NCBI GenBank assembly: GCA_963846925.1
Contig: CAWJXW010000014.1
Location: 62,001 to 126,000 of the forward strand
Direction of reading: 5' to 3'
DNA: 64,000 nt
DNA from: JAQBQB01 sp963846925
GTDB taxonomy: Bacteria > Gemmatimonadota > Gemmatimonadetes > Gemmatimonadales > Gemmatimonadaceae
A program made the translations under genes and the position numbers. Every line of letters begins with the position of its first letter. Position 1 is the first letter of the stretch. Below are positions 16,077 through 26,512 of this stretch, in pieces. Below the pieces are notes generated by a model. It was not told where the DNA came from. It ran no database searches and saw nothing but the letters and a program-made list of their open reading frames with translations.

Positions 16077-18281
16077 CTATGGCACGGCCTTGACGCTCAG
16101 CTCGTACGCGCCGCCGTGAAGGTCGTTGGTGAAGATCTGGAATACCGTCACACCATTTGGCGGCGTCGTCAACGTCCCGCACGCGGGCACGACATCGGTC
16201 ACGAGGCTGTTAAGGAAGCCGACGCCGGTGCCGTTCACGAGGATTTCCAACTCGGTGTGCCCGAAGTTCACCGTCTTTTCGCGATCGAAGATGCAGACCT
16301 GATACTTGGTGTTCGGGCTCGCGGCCAGCGTGAATTCGTCGACGTCGGCGGCCGGCCACAGCACCTCGTTCGACACGACGTCACCGATGTGAATCGTCGC
16401 CGACGCGCGTTCCGGTCGGCGGTCGAGCGCGTACGCCCAAAGGCGATACTGGAAGGCCTGCCCCAACGTCCCGAACGCCTGGACGTCGAGGGCGATCGGC
16501 GTCGTTCCGAGCGTGAACAACCCCGTGCCGGCCCAGCCGAGTGAATCCGATTGTTGTCCGAGCATGGCGAACGGAATGGTCCAGACGCCATATCCGACGC
16601 CTCCCATCGTCGGATTCGTCGGGGACGCGTAAATCGCGACTTCCTGGCCCGGCGTTCCGGTGAGAAGGAAGTGATCGATGTCGCCCGGCGGATCGCCCGA
16701 CTCCGTGACGAGCGTACCGGCGACCAGCGTCGCCGGTACCTGCTCGGGAGCCGTGGAAATTCGTATGACGGCCAGACGGTATTGTCCCGTGTACGGCAAC
16801 TGCCCGCCATCGCCGGTGACGCGAATTTTGTAGGGGCCCGTTGCCCCGGCGACCATCGGCCCCGCATGAAACGCACGGAGGGGATCGCCCGGTCTCGGAG
16901 ATACGATGAGGCCGGGCGGCGACACGAGGCGATCGACCGGCGTGAATCCGCTGGCGACCACCCAGGGACGCCGCGCGGTGTCACCGAAGGCCTGGGCGAG
17001 CAAGACCAACGTGTCGCCGGGAGCGGCCTGCACGTTGAATTCGTCGACGTCCGCTTCCAGGTCCATGGCCTCGGTCACGGTGTCGCCGATCGTCAACGTC
17101 GACGGGGCGTGTTCCGGCGCGGCATTGATCGGCAGCACGGCGATTCGATAAGAACTTTTTGATACCAGATCGCCGACGGCCGAGACGCTGAGCGTGAATT
17201 GGCCCGCGCCGTCGAACCGGGGGCTCATCTGTCCGAGGAGGGTCGGCGTATTTCCGGCCAGTACGCGGTCGAAGAACGCGGGGTCGGTACCGTGGGACAC
17301 CTTGAACTCGAGACGCTCGCTCGAGCGGCCGCTGTTTGCCTGCGCGACCACGGTGTAGGACTTCCCGGCGACGCCCGAGAAGGTGAAGACGTCAACGTCT
17401 CCGGGGAACTCGATCGCCGACGCGACCGTATCCCCCGCGACGAGCTGCGCCGATACGCCCTCCGGCGCGTCGTTCTCCGCCAGCCACGTGAGGTGATACT
17501 GGCCCACCGCCCCGCTACTCGAGCCACGAACGCGGATGTGCGCGCTGTCGGTGGCGAATCCAACTTGGACCGCGGCGCCAAACGTTCGGGAGTCGTTTCC
17601 CGGGCTGGTTGCGAACGTCGAGGAAAAGGCGTACGCCTGCCCATTCTCCAGCTCGACGACGATGGTATCGGTGGCCCGTCCCGTCTCGGCGCGGAGGAAC
17701 AAGATCGGCGCGTGGAGCCCGGGCTTGTCGAGGATGAGGTAGTACTCATCGACATCACCGACCTGGTCGATCGACTCGACGACCGAGTCCCCCACCACGA
17801 GCCGCGCTTTTGCATGTTCGGGTGCCGGATCCGAGCCGACGACGCGCACGCGATACCCGCCGACGTACGACGGATTGCGCGTGGTGATGAGGAGGTACGG
17901 CCCGCTGTGTGGCAGGAAATAGAATCGCAGAAGGTTGTCGTTGATGTCCGACCCGAGCAGCGACGAAGATCCGAAGGCGCTTCCGTTCAAGACCACCGCC
18001 TGGGTCGATGGATCCACCAGCTTGAATGCCACCAGACCGCCGAGGCCCGCTGCCGTCTGTTGGACGTCGACGTGAATACGGAGCACGCGGTTCGCGCTCA
18101 GCGTCAGCGTATCGGCCTGAGCGGAGTCCTTGAACGTGCGAGCGAGCGTGTCGTCCAACCGGATCGTGTTGGGCGGAGGATTGCCGGTTTCTCCACCGTT
18201 TGGATTCGTCGACGAGTCGCCACCGCACGATGACACGAGAATGGCGACGGCACAAAGCAAGACAGTACGCGGTGATGTCAT
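16077..18281 (-). CDS. Large lipoprotein with PPC-like repeats
   Basis: This 734-residue protein has a lipoprotein signal (MTSPRTVLLCAVAILVSSC). After a low-complexity linker come five related beta-sandwich units of about 112-123 residues, each opening with APEH/APEG/RPER, then a G(D/T).V...(I/E)....DVD.F block. The openings lie near DNA positions 17820, 17460, 17115, 16745 and 16410. The DVDEF core resembles bacterial pre-peptidase C-terminal (PPC) domains, usually binding or processing domains of secreted proteins. No catalytic domain is visible. It is the last gene of a three-lipoprotein operon, starting 6 bp after the stop of the propeller lipoprotein. Confidence 0.8.
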   Translation of the reverse strand: MTSPRTVLLCAVAILVSSCGGDSSTNPNGGETGNPPPNTIRLDDTLARTFKDSAQADTLTLSANRVLRIHVDVQQTAAGLGGLVAFKLVDPSTQAVVLNGSAFGSSSLLGSDINDNLLRFYFLPHSGPYLLITTRNPSYVGGYRVRVVGSDPAPEHAKARLVVGDSVVESIDQVGDVDEYYLILDKPGLHAPILFLRAETGRATDTIVVELENGQAYAFSSTFATSPGNDSRTFGAAVQVGFATDSAHIRVRGSSSGAVGQYHLTWLAENDAPEGVSAQLVAGDTVASAIEFPGDVDVFTFSGVAGKSYTVVAQANSGRSSERLEFKVSHGTDPAFFDRVLAGNTPTLLGQMSPRFDGAGQFTLSVSAVGDLVSKSSYRIAVLPINAAPEHAPSTLTIGDTVTEAMDLEADVDEFNVQAAPGDTLVLLAQAFGDTARRPWVVASGFTPVDRLVSPPGLIVSPRPGDPLRAFHAGPMVAGATGPYKIRVTGDGGQLPYTGQYRLAVIRISTAPEQVPATLVAGTLVTESGDPPGDIDHFLLTGTPGQEVAIYASPTNPTMGGVGYGVWTIPFAMLGQQSDSLGWAGTGLFTLGTTPIALDVQAFGTLGQAFQYRLWAYALDRRPERASATIHIGDVVSNEVLWPAADVDEFTLAASPNTKYQVCIFDREKTVNFGHTELEILVNGTGVGFLNSLVTDVVPACGTLTTPPNGVTVFQIFTNDLHGGAYELSVKAVP

Positions 18282-18287
18282 GGACGC

Positions 18288-20129
18288 TCAGGGCGCAAAT
18301 AGCGGGGCGCGGAAGACGTACAGGCCACCGCCGGTAGCAACCGCGAACAGGTCGCCGCCGGCGCGAATCAGCCGGTGATCGAAGAAGCCGAGACCGTCGA
18401 GCGTGCTGGGGGGGAGCGGGATGCTGCCGAGAAGCTGCGCGGTGCTCAGATCGTAGACGTGAATCGCGTCGACGTTCACGAAATACGCGCGGCCAAGTGC
18501 AGGATCCACGCTCATCGGGCCTTGCCGCGTGTCCGACACGCTGCCGACGATGGCGGCGCGCTCGGGATCGATGATCGACCCGGCGCCGTGATATAGTCGC
18601 CCCGCCGCGTACATGGCAGAGCGCGATTCCTGGAGACCCACGAGGGCGATCGTCGTCACGGTCCTCGTTACGTTCGTCGACACACCGGAAACGTCGACGC
18701 TCAGCGTTGCGAGTACGCCCTCTGAGGTCTGGGTGTCGATGCCGTAGAGTGTCCCCGCGTCGTCGCCAAACGCGAGGCGATCGAAATCGGCGATCGCGCT
18801 CTTGGGCCTCGGCTGGTCGTCGTCGAAGATGCGAATGTCCTGCGGGTAACCGCCGGCCGTGCGGATCACGGCGAGGGCACGGTCGGCGCCGGGAACGACG
18901 GCGAGGTCGCCGACGCGAACCGCCGTCCCCGTGCTCGGAGTGAATTGCAGCTGCGCCGCGAGCGGCGAGACCTGGACGCGCCGCACCTGGGTGTTGTCGC
19001 TGAGTGTGACGTACAGAAATTTGCCGTCATCCGACAACACGATGCGCTTAGGATCGGTGCCGACGAAGACGGATCCGGTGATGCTCCCGGTATGCGGATC
19101 GACGGCGATGACCAGGTTGGCGTTCTGCGCGCCGGTCGGGCCGATCGTGGCGTACAACCGATCGGTGATCGCGTCGTACACCACGTCCTGGGCTGGCAAG
19201 TGGATCGAGAAGACGCTCGTGAGGGAGGCGGCAGGAACCGCCCGCACGACAAACGGGAGCGGCTGCGACGGCGCGACGCCCGGCGTACGGACCGCGACCT
19301 GCCCCGTGGTCGCGGCGGCGACGTCGGCCGCCGACAGCGAGACGGTGAGCCGGCTCCGACTGACGTACGTGGTGGGTCGGTCGCTCCCATTCCACGTGAC
19401 GACCGACGATGCCGTGAATTGTCGGCCGTCGACCGTGAATGAAAAGCCGCCTCGGCCCGCGGCGCCTCCGGAGATCGGAATGCGTGACAGCACGGGCGGA
19501 ACGGCGGCGATCGGGAGCGTCAAGGCGGACGAGAGTCCGCCGCCCGGCGAGGGATTCTGAACGGAAATCGTCGCGGTGCCGGGCTGCTTGAGATCGTCGT
19601 CGGTGAGGGTCGCCGAAACGAGCGAGTAGGTGACGAAGGTCGTGCTCCTCGACCCGCCATTGACCTGAACGACGGAGCCGGGAGCGAACCCGCTGCCGTT
19701 GATCTGTATCGTCGGATCCGCCGAGCCAGCGGACATCGTCGCGGGATTGAGCGACGTGATCTTGGGCGTGGGATTGCGAACTTGCACCGAGAACGTGGCC
19801 GACGTCCCGCCGCCGGGCGGCGGATTGGTGACGCGAACGGTCAGCACACCGGATTGATTGACGCGGACGGAGTCGAGCGACGCGGTGAGCTGCGAGGGCG
19901 AGCGATAGGTGGTGCTCATGTTCGCGCCGCCGACCGAGACGACGGAGCTCGCGACGAAGCCCGAACCGTTCACTGTGACGGTGCTGCGGATGCCCACCGC
20001 CGCCGTGTCGGGGACGAGGGAGACGATCTCGGGCAGCGGGTTGGTGGTGGGCTGCGTCGGGCCATCCGTCGAGCCGCCTCCGCACGAAATCGCGAGGACG
20101 AGTGGGGGCAGCCATGAAACTTTTCTCAT
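18288..20129 (-). CDS. Lipoprotein with IPT/TIG repeats and a beta-propeller
   Basis: The start at ATG 20129 overlaps the stop of the upstream gene (ATGA) and gives a lipobox signal, MRKVSWLPPLVLAISCGGGS. Residues about 30-320 hold three to four IPT/TIG immunoglobulin-like units, each with a (P)xI.SL.P....G pattern and an NPSPGGG turn. The remaining 300 residues carry propeller-like blades (VVYDAITDRLYATIGPTGAQ, PKRIVLSDDGKFLYVTLSDN, GRAYFVNVDAIHVYDL) of the YncE/surface-antigen type. The protein is probably outside the outer membrane as a binding or adhesion protein. It is closely related to the upstream gene product, so the two probably arose by duplication. Confidence 0.82.
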   Translation of the reverse strand: MRKVSWLPPLVLAISCGGGSTDGPTQPTTNPLPEIVSLVPDTAAVGIRSTVTVNGSGFVASSVVSVGGANMSTTYRSPSQLTASLDSVRVNQSGVLTVRVTNPPPGGGTSATFSVQVRNPTPKITSLNPATMSAGSADPTIQINGSGFAPGSVVQVNGGSRSTTFVTYSLVSATLTDDDLKQPGTATISVQNPSPGGGLSSALTLPIAAVPPVLSRIPISGGAAGRGGFSFTVDGRQFTASSVVTWNGSDRPTTYVSRSRLTVSLSAADVAAATTGQVAVRTPGVAPSQPLPFVVRAVPAASLTSVFSIHLPAQDVVYDAITDRLYATIGPTGAQNANLVIAVDPHTGSITGSVFVGTDPKRIVLSDDGKFLYVTLSDNTQVRRVQVSPLAAQLQFTPSTGTAVRVGDLAVVPGADRALAVIRTAGGYPQDIRIFDDDQPRPKSAIADFDRLAFGDDAGTLYGIDTQTSEGVLATLSVDVSGVSTNVTRTVTTIALVGLQESRSAMYAAGRLYHGAGSIIDPERAAIVGSVSDTRQGPMSVDPALGRAYFVNVDAIHVYDLSTAQLLGSIPLPPSTLDGLGFFDHRLIRAGGDLFAVATGGGLYVFRAPLFAP

Positions 20130-22264
20130 GGAGCGGCCAAGCCGGTGCGGAAGATGTAGATCGTCGTGAGCGTGGGCATCGCGACGCCGTCGACACCCCA
20201 CCGCACTATTCGTCCCGACGTCAGGTCGAAGGACAGCGAATTCAGCGACGGATCGATCGTCACGTTCGCCAGCGGCTGGAACGTGTTCAGATCGTACGTG
20301 GTGAGCGTGTTGCTATTGCCAAGAAACAGGCGGCCAAGCGCCGGATCCACGGCGATGCCGGCCCCGAACGCCGGGAAACGTCCGACGATCGTGCCGAGGT
20401 CCGGATCGATCATCGCCGCGATCTCAAAGCTCTGCGGTCCCGAGCCGGCGACGTACAAGCGCCCAGCGGCGAATGCGGGGATACCCAGCGGGATGTCGGA
20501 TATCATCCCTTTCACCGAAGCCTGCGCGCCGAAGGTGATGCCGAACACCGACCTCGACGCAAACCAGTTCATTGCGATCACGCTCACCGGCGGCGTGGCC
20601 GGCGTGATCGCGAAGATGAAATCGATGATCTGCGAGCTCCCCTGCAGCACGCCATCGTCATATCGGCGCACGTCGCCGCCGGCGGCGAGCGCGAAGGAAA
20701 GCGGAGCGCCCGGCAGCGCGACGATGTCCCACAGGGGCGTGGAAATCGGCGTGTCCTTCTCGGTCGCCATCGAGGGCAGCGACAGTCTGCGCACCGAGCC
20801 GGACGACGCGATGTTCGAGGGGCTGACGATGACGTACAGGTGCTGTCCGTCGCTCGAGAGCGCGAGATGTCCGGGTTCGACCACCGGCGCGCTGCCGACG
20901 ATCTGCCCGCTGGTCGGGTCGATGGCGATGACCTGCGAGCGGTGCACGCCGCCACGCACGGACGCGTACAGCACCCCACGCGCCGGATCATAGATCATGT
21001 CCGTCGCTTCGTCGTCGATCTTGAATAGCTGGCTCGTGGTCGCCGCGGGGACCGGGTGGATCGTGAACGTCACCGGCGATGACGCGTCGGCCCCGGGGTT
21101 TCGGACCGCGATCGACAAGGCGCCGGGCGTGGCGCGATCACTCGGTGCAAGCTTGAACGTCAGTCGATCGCCGCGCAGAAACGTCGTCGGGCGGTCCTGT
21201 CCGTTCACGGTGGCGACGACGCCAGAAACGAAACCCGAGCCGTCGACCGCGACGGTGAGCTCAGTCGCGCCGACGACGGCGCCGGCCGACGGTAGGTTGG
21301 AGATCGTCGGCTTGCCGGCAACGACGTGCAGATTGAGGGAGCTCGACGCTCCGCCGCCCGGTGCACCGGTAAACACGGAGATCGCATAGGTGCCGGTATC
21401 GCGAAGGTCGCCCTGGAGCAGCGCACCGATCAGCCGCGTTGCGCTCACGTGGGTGGTGGCGCGCGCGGCGCCGGCGAACCGAACGACGCTCGAGTCCACG
21501 AAGTCGGCGCCATCGACGGCGACTGTAGCCCCGGCCTGACCAGCGAGGAGGGTGGTGGGCCCGATGCTGGTGATCGTCGGACGCGGGGCGTCGACGCTGA
21601 ACGACAGGGGCGGCGTCGTTCCCCCGATCGGAAACGCGTTCGTCACCGTGAACGAATGGAAGTTCGTCGTGGTGAGCAGCTTGTCATCGACGGCCACATC
21701 GAGCGCCGTGACGGACACGAAGGTCGTGGGGGCCGCGGTGCCGTCGATCGAAGCGCGCGAGGTCGGAATGAAGTTCGTTCCCGTCAGGCGAACCGTGAGG
21801 CCGCGCGTTCCGACCAGCGCGTGGTCGGGTGCGAGGCTGGTAAGCGATGGAACGGGCTTGACAGTCGTCCAGATCGTGAACGGGAGGCTGGCCGACGCGC
21901 CGCCGCCAGGCGACGGGTTACGAACGGTGACGGCAACGGGCCCGGAGCGGCCGAGATCCGCGGTCGCGATCTGCGCGACCAGCGCGGTCGACGACTCGAA
22001 GGTAGTCGGGAGATCGGTTCCGTCCCACAGAACGCTCGCGCCGCGAACGAAGTCGGTGCCTACGACGCTGATCTCGAACGGTGCCCGCCCTTGCGATGCC
22101 GAATCGGGCGACAGACGAGTGATCGCCGGAAGTGGGTTAGATGGTGCGGCGTCGGACCCGGAGCCGCAGCCGAGGGCGGCAACAGCGACGAGGACGAGAC
22201 GCAAGCCACTCGCGAAGGACTGCGCCGCGAGGAGTCGGGTGTGTCCGCGCAACATGGCGAACAA
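20126..22264 (-). CDS. Lipoprotein with four IPT/TIG repeats and a beta-propeller
   Basis: First gene of the operon; start ATG at 22264 (or ATG 22255). The signal ends in a lipobox (LVAVAALGCGSG). Four IPT/TIG units span residues about 45-420, recognisable by PAITRLSPDSASQG, PSLTSLAPDHALVG, PTITSIGPTTLLAG and PTISNLPSAGAVVG, each about 90 residues apart. A propeller region follows (DMIYDPARGVLYASVRGG, GHLALSSDGQHLYVIVSPS, AVDPALGRLFLGNSNTLTTY). Domain order is the same as in the next gene, which has one fewer TIG unit. Surface location and a ligand-binding or adhesive role are inferred from architecture only. Confidence 0.82.
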   Translation of the reverse strand: MFAMLRGHTRLLAAQSFASGLRLVLVAVAALGCGSGSDAAPSNPLPAITRLSPDSASQGRAPFEISVVGTDFVRGASVLWDGTDLPTTFESSTALVAQIATADLGRSGPVAVTVRNPSPGGGASASLPFTIWTTVKPVPSLTSLAPDHALVGTRGLTVRLTGTNFIPTSRASIDGTAAPTTFVSVTALDVAVDDKLLTTTNFHSFTVTNAFPIGGTTPPLSFSVDAPRPTITSIGPTTLLAGQAGATVAVDGADFVDSSVVRFAGAARATTHVSATRLIGALLQGDLRDTGTYAISVFTGAPGGGASSSLNLHVVAGKPTISNLPSAGAVVGATELTVAVDGSGFVSGVVATVNGQDRPTTFLRGDRLTFKLAPSDRATPGALSIAVRNPGADASSPVTFTIHPVPAATTSQLFKIDDEATDMIYDPARGVLYASVRGGVHRSQVIAIDPTSGQIVGSAPVVEPGHLALSSDGQHLYVIVSPSNIASSGSVRRLSLPSMATEKDTPISTPLWDIVALPGAPLSFALAAGGDVRRYDDGVLQGSSQIIDFIFAITPATPPVSVIAMNWFASRSVFGITFGAQASVKGMISDIPLGIPAFAAGRLYVAGSGPQSFEIAAMIDPDLGTIVGRFPAFGAGIAVDPALGRLFLGNSNTLTTYDLNTFQPLANVTIDPSLNSLSFDLTSGRIVRWGVDGVAMPTLTTIYIFRTGLAAP

Positions 22265-22465
22265 GGTAAAGCGGACTCACGCTTTTGCCGAGGGCTACTG
22301 CTGGATAAGGTTGTATCAGTGCATCGACGTTAAAGGTCTGTCTAATGAACCGGACGTGTAAAGTCTCTATACACGGTCTGACGCTCGCCGTTCTGCTCCC
22401 CGTTGTCTCGTTTGGCGGTGAAAAGTTGCAGTTCCGTAAGAAGCAGTTCCGCGGTCGCCAACAAT

Positions 22466-25107
22466 TTACGAATCCGCTCGCAGGGCGTCGACCGGATTGA
22501 CCGTCGCGGCGCGCCGTGCCGGCACGTACGCCGCCGCGATCGTCGCCGCCAACACGACGACGATCCCGATGGCATAGCCCGATCGGGTCGTAGACGTCGA
22601 TCGAACATCATGATGTGGGCGAAGAGCTTCGAAACGCCGAGCGCCGCGACGCCGCCGACCGCGCTCCGGCGACCGCGAGCCGCGCCGCGTTGCCGAGGAT
22701 GAGCCCGATCAGCGAGGTGCCCGAAGCGCCGAGCGCCATGCGCACGCCCATCTCGCGCGTCCGCTGGGCGACGAGGTACGAGAGGACGCCGTACACGCCG
22801 GCGATCGTGAGAAGCAGCGCGACGCCGCCCACGAACCACGCGATCGCGTAGGACATCCGGTAGGGATAGATCTGTACATCCATGGCTTGCTCGAGCGTGT
22901 GCACGTCGTCGATCGCGCTCGAGTCGATCGCGGACACCGCGCGATCGAGCGTCGCGCGCGCGACGACTCGCATCGTTCGTGACTCGAACGAGTAGGACCG
23001 AATTCTTCGCGTCGATCGGCTGCGGGTAGTACGACGACTGGCCAGTCCGCTGCTCCGGCCGATCCAGCCCGGAGTCGCGTTCTTCGCGCGACGCCGATGA
23101 CCGTCGCGTGGCGGTACGGCGTCAGGCGTGTTCGCGGGCGCGGAGTCGGACGCCATGACGACTTCCCTTCCGATCGGGTCGAGACCCGGCCACAAGCGCG
23201 CGGCCGCCGCTTGCGTGACGATGGCGACGGAAGCGCTGCTCCGCCCTTCGTCGGCGGAGAAGCCGCGTCCGCGGACGATGGGAAGCTCGAGCAAAGCAGA
23301 AGTATTCCGGCGACACGACATTGAGGTCGAACCAAGCCACCGTCGAATCGCTCGTCGCCACCAGCAACTGATCGAGCCCCCCGTCGAGCGGAGGCACTCG
23401 ACGCGCTCGCGATCGATCGCGCACGTGTGCTCCGCGCGAATGCGGTCGAGCACTCGTGCCGGGACGCTGTCGCGCATCGACATCTGCACGACGTTCTGCG
23501 TGCGGAAGCCGATGTCGATCCGGCCGTGCACCATCGCTGCGCGCAACAGGACGCCGGCGCAGACGAGAAGCAGCACGCTCACGGCGATCTGCCCGAAGAG
23601 AGCAAGCCCGCGCAGCGTCGACTTGCGAAACGGCGTGTCGAAGTCGCCGCGGGATGCGCGTACCACGCTGGCGCGCGTCGATTGAATCGCCGGCATCAGT
23701 CCGAATCCGGTCAGCCGACGCCGCCGCGGCCACGAGCATGAAGCCCAGCACACGGCCGTCAGGCGCCAACGGCTGGATGTGCAGATGAGCGGCGAACGAC
23801 TCCGGCATCGTCGCGAACAGCGCATAGACGCCGGATCGCACGGTCACTCTCGATACCGCGATACGCGAGCGCGGCACACGGAACCGCGAGCACGAGTGCT
23901 TCCGTGAGGAGCTGCCTCACCATGCGACCGCGGCCGGCGCCGAGCGCGAGACGGATCCCGATCTCGCGCTGCCGAGCCATTCCGCGAGCGAGCATCATGT
24001 TCGCGACGTTCGCGCACGCGGTGAGCATGACGAGCAGGAACGCGACGCGCGACCGGCGCGAACACCGCGATCGCTTGACGGTCGAGGGCCACGGAAGTGC
24101 CCTTGGGCACGAGCTTGAAGACGGTCGAGCGCGTCGTACGTGACGGCCCCGGAAGGCGTGCCACCCGGACCGGGCAGGCGCGATGTCGGCGTCGAGGCGG
24201 CGATCCACGCACGGAGCCTCGCGAGCGCCTGTTGAATCTGAGCGACGGACGCAGGTGGCCGGTGACCTTGATCGGCGTCGAATCGGTCGAGCGGTTCCAT
24301 CGTGATCGGCACCCAGAATTGAATCGGGACCGGCCCGAGTCCGCCGAAGTCACGCCGCGCAACGCCGACGACCGTCATCAGCGCGCGGTCTACGAGGACT
24401 GTCTTGCCCACGATCGCCGTGTCGCCGCCGAATGCCGATTGCCACGTGTCGTAGTTGAGCACCATCGAAGTGCCGGCGCCGGGCGTCGATGCGTCGTCGC
24501 GCACGATCGTCCGTCCGATCACCGGCGCGACGCCGAGTACGTCGAAGTAGTTGCCGGTGACGACGTCGCCGATCATCGGCTGGCCGCGAATCCGCGCGTA
24601 GAGGTGGCGCGATGCCGATGACGTCGGAGAACACGCCGCCCCCGTCGCGGCTGAACGCCTGATAGTTGCGTCCAGGGTAGCGACCAATTCGATTCGTAGA
24701 GCGAACCGGGATCGCGCACTGGCGAGCGGCCGCAGCACGTACGCATCGAACAACGTGAACGCCGTCGTCAGCAGGCCCAGCCCAAGTCCGATCGTCGGCC
24801 ACGACGCCGACGACGAACGTCGGCGCGCGGCGGAACGTGCGCAGCGCGTAGCTCACGTCTTGCGCCAATTCGTCGAGCCAACGCCACCGCATCGCGTCGC
24901 GCGCCGCTTCCGCGTGCACGGTCGGGTTGCCGAACGCGCGCCGAGCGGCGTCACGCGCGTCGCGCGGGCGACATCCCGTTCGCGACGTTGCGCTCCGATC
25001 TCGCGCTCGAGATGGTAGCGCAGCTCGTCGTCGAGATCGGCGTCGGCCGCGCGTCGATTCACCATCGCGCGCAGCCGAACGAAGAACGATGCGAGCATGG
25101 CGATCAT
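22466..25107 (-). pseudogene. ADOP-type ABC transporter permease (MacB/FtsX family), multiple frame breaks
   Basis: The ATG at 25107 overlaps the padR stop (ATGA). The N-terminus MIAMLASFFVRLRAMVNRRA then DADLDDELRYHLERE is the hallmark of the ADOP permeases found beside PadR in Acidobacteria and Gemmatimonadota. Pieces in different frames give the periplasmic core domain (DFGGLGPVPIQFWVPITMEP), the first FtsX block (ACANVANMMLARGMARQREI) and the second (LVAQRTREMGVRMALGASGT), then VPARRAATVNPVDALRADS and a stop at 22466. The 2.64 kb span fits a normal protein of about 880 residues. At least six single-base shifts are needed, more than in any other gene here. No ATPase gene is adjacent. Confidence 0.8.
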
Positions 25108-25436
25108 CCCGTGCGCAGGATCAAGCCGAGCGCCTGCTGAAAGCGCTCCCACTCGCGGCGCTCGGCTTCGAGCTGCTTCAGTCCGTTGGGCGTGAGCTCG
25201 TAGAAGCGCGCGCGGCGGTTGTTCTCCGACGTGCCCCACCGCCCCTTGATGAGTCCCTTGCTCTCGAGACGTCGCAGCGCGGGATAGAGCGACCCGTAGT
25301 TCACGTCGAGCACGCCCTTCGACACGACCTGGATGGACTGCGTGAGATCCCAGCCGTTCGCCGGCCCCGCCCGCAGCAGGCGAAGGACGATCAGGTCGAG
25401 CGTGCCCTGCAGCAGGTCGGTCTTGTGCGCCGCCAT
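25104..25436 (-). CDS. PadR family transcriptional regulator
   Basis: A 110-residue winged-helix protein beginning MAAHKTDLLQGTLDLIVLRL, the standard PadR opening, with the wing region GSLYPALRRLESKGLIKGRW and YELTPNGLKQLEAERREWER. It lacks the long C-terminal dimerisation domain, as usual for the short PadR subfamily. The gene overlaps the ADOP permease by 4 bp and surely forms one unit with it. It probably represses its own operon: two 20-bp direct repeats lie immediately upstream of its start. Confidence 0.93.
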   Translation of the reverse strand: MAAHKTDLLQGTLDLIVLRLLRAGPANGWDLTQSIQVVSKGVLDVNYGSLYPALRRLESKGLIKGRWGTSENNRRARFYELTPNGLKQLEAERREWERFQQALGLILRTG

Positions 25437-25440
25437 GGTT

Positions 25441-25496
25441 CCTCTAGATGGGCAATAGGAACACGATCGGGCCGGACCTCTAGATTGTCAATAGGA
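25441..25496 (-). promoter_or_regulatory. Tandem operator/promoter region of padR
   Basis: Two direct 20-bp copies, cctctagatgggcaatagga (25441-25460) and cctctagattgtcaatagga (25477-25496), are 36 bp apart centre to centre and differ at two positions. Each contains the palindrome tctaga. Read on the minus strand the distal copy contains TTGACA, a perfect -35 element. The first copy starts only 4 bp from the padR ATG, so binding there would block transcription or translation. PadR autoregulation is the obvious reading. Confidence 0.6.
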
Positions 25497-25630
25497 GTGT
25501 CCGACCTGGCGCCCGTGGCTACGTTTCTTGGTCGGGGTTCGCGCCCACGGGACGTCCGCGCCGTTCGGTCGTCCGTGGAGCGAGGGGCCCCGTAGGCGGA
25601 GAAACTCCCACCCGCTCTTCCCCACCTCGC

Positions 25631-26425
25631 ATGTTGTTGCCGCTTCTGTCTGCCGTGCTCGTGGCTCTTTCCCGGACCGACGCCGGTTCTATCCGCGCGG
25701 TGTCCGAGGACAGCCTGCGCTGCGCCCCCGGCGAGCGGCGCGTCGAGATCGCCGCAGCCATCGATCCGCGTCCCGGCTACTCGTCGGACGAGCAGCTGCA
25801 GTATTCGGCCTACTATGGAAAGCTGCGCGTGGGAAGCGGAGAGATGCGTCTCGCGGGCCGCGACACCGTCCGCGGCCTGCCTGCGTGGAAGGCGATGTTC
25901 ATCATCGACGGCGGCATTCCCGGCGCGAAACTTCACGACACGACCGTGAGCTGGTTCGATTCAGTCACGTTCAACTCGATGCGCTTCGTGCAGAACGTGC
26001 ACGACCCGGGTTACCGCGCCAACCGCGACACGCACATCTTCCCGGACGACAAGACCTATCGAACGAAGGACGGCGAGATCCACCCCTCGGTCGCCAATCC
26101 GCTCGACGACATGTCGCTCGTCTATCTCGTCCGCACGCTGCCCCTCGAGCCCGGGCAGTGCTACGTGCTCAGCCGCTACTTCAAACCGGAGAGCAACCCG
26201 GTCGTCGTGCACGTCGTCCGTCGCGACACCGTGGAGGTCCCCGCTGGGCGCTTCCCGGCGATCCTTCTGCGTCCGGAGATCAAGACCACGGGGATCTTCT
26301 CGCAGAACGGCCACGCCGAGCTCTGGCTCGCGGACGACTCAGCGCGCACCGTGCTGCAGCTCAAGACGAGTCTCAAGTTCGGCTCGATCAGCTTGCGCCT
26401 GCGACACGTCGGGCGCGCTCAATAG
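25631..26425 (+). CDS. DUF3108 domain protein, secreted
   Basis: A 264-residue protein with a short N-terminal signal (MLLPLLSAVLVALSRTDAGS). The core YSAYYGKLRVGSGEMRL, then GLPAWKAMFIIDGGIPGAKL and VSWFDSVTFNSMRFVQN, followed by PLDDMSLVYLVRTLPLEPGQ and GHAELWLADDSART, is the DUF3108 beta-barrel-like fold, found in periplasmic or outer-membrane proteins of unknown role. It is divergent from padR with about 195 bp between starts. Start choice rests on the signal sequence; no clear ribosome site is visible. Confidence 0.85.
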   Translation: MLLPLLSAVLVALSRTDAGSIRAVSEDSLRCAPGERRVEIAAAIDPRPGYSSDEQLQYSAYYGKLRVGSGEMRLAGRDTVRGLPAWKAMFIIDGGIPGAKLHDTTVSWFDSVTFNSMRFVQNVHDPGYRANRDTHIFPDDKTYRTKDGEIHPSVANPLDDMSLVYLVRTLPLEPGQCYVLSRYFKPESNPVVVHVVRRDTVEVPAGRFPAILLRPEIKTTGIFSQNGHAELWLADDSARTVLQLKTSLKFGSISLRLRHVGRAQ

Positions 26426-26512
26426 CGCGCCGAACGACGCGCTTCTAACGAGAGGCTGACCGCGCAGCCGCGTTAAGACATCTAAACGCGGATCTATGCG
26501 CTCCCTCACACC

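Noticed and set aside
14356..16182. Minus-strand open frame of 608 codons opposite the ABC exporter
   Set aside because: Composition is rich in Arg, His, Glu and Asp with no domain. The plus strand has a complete ABC transporter with all motifs.
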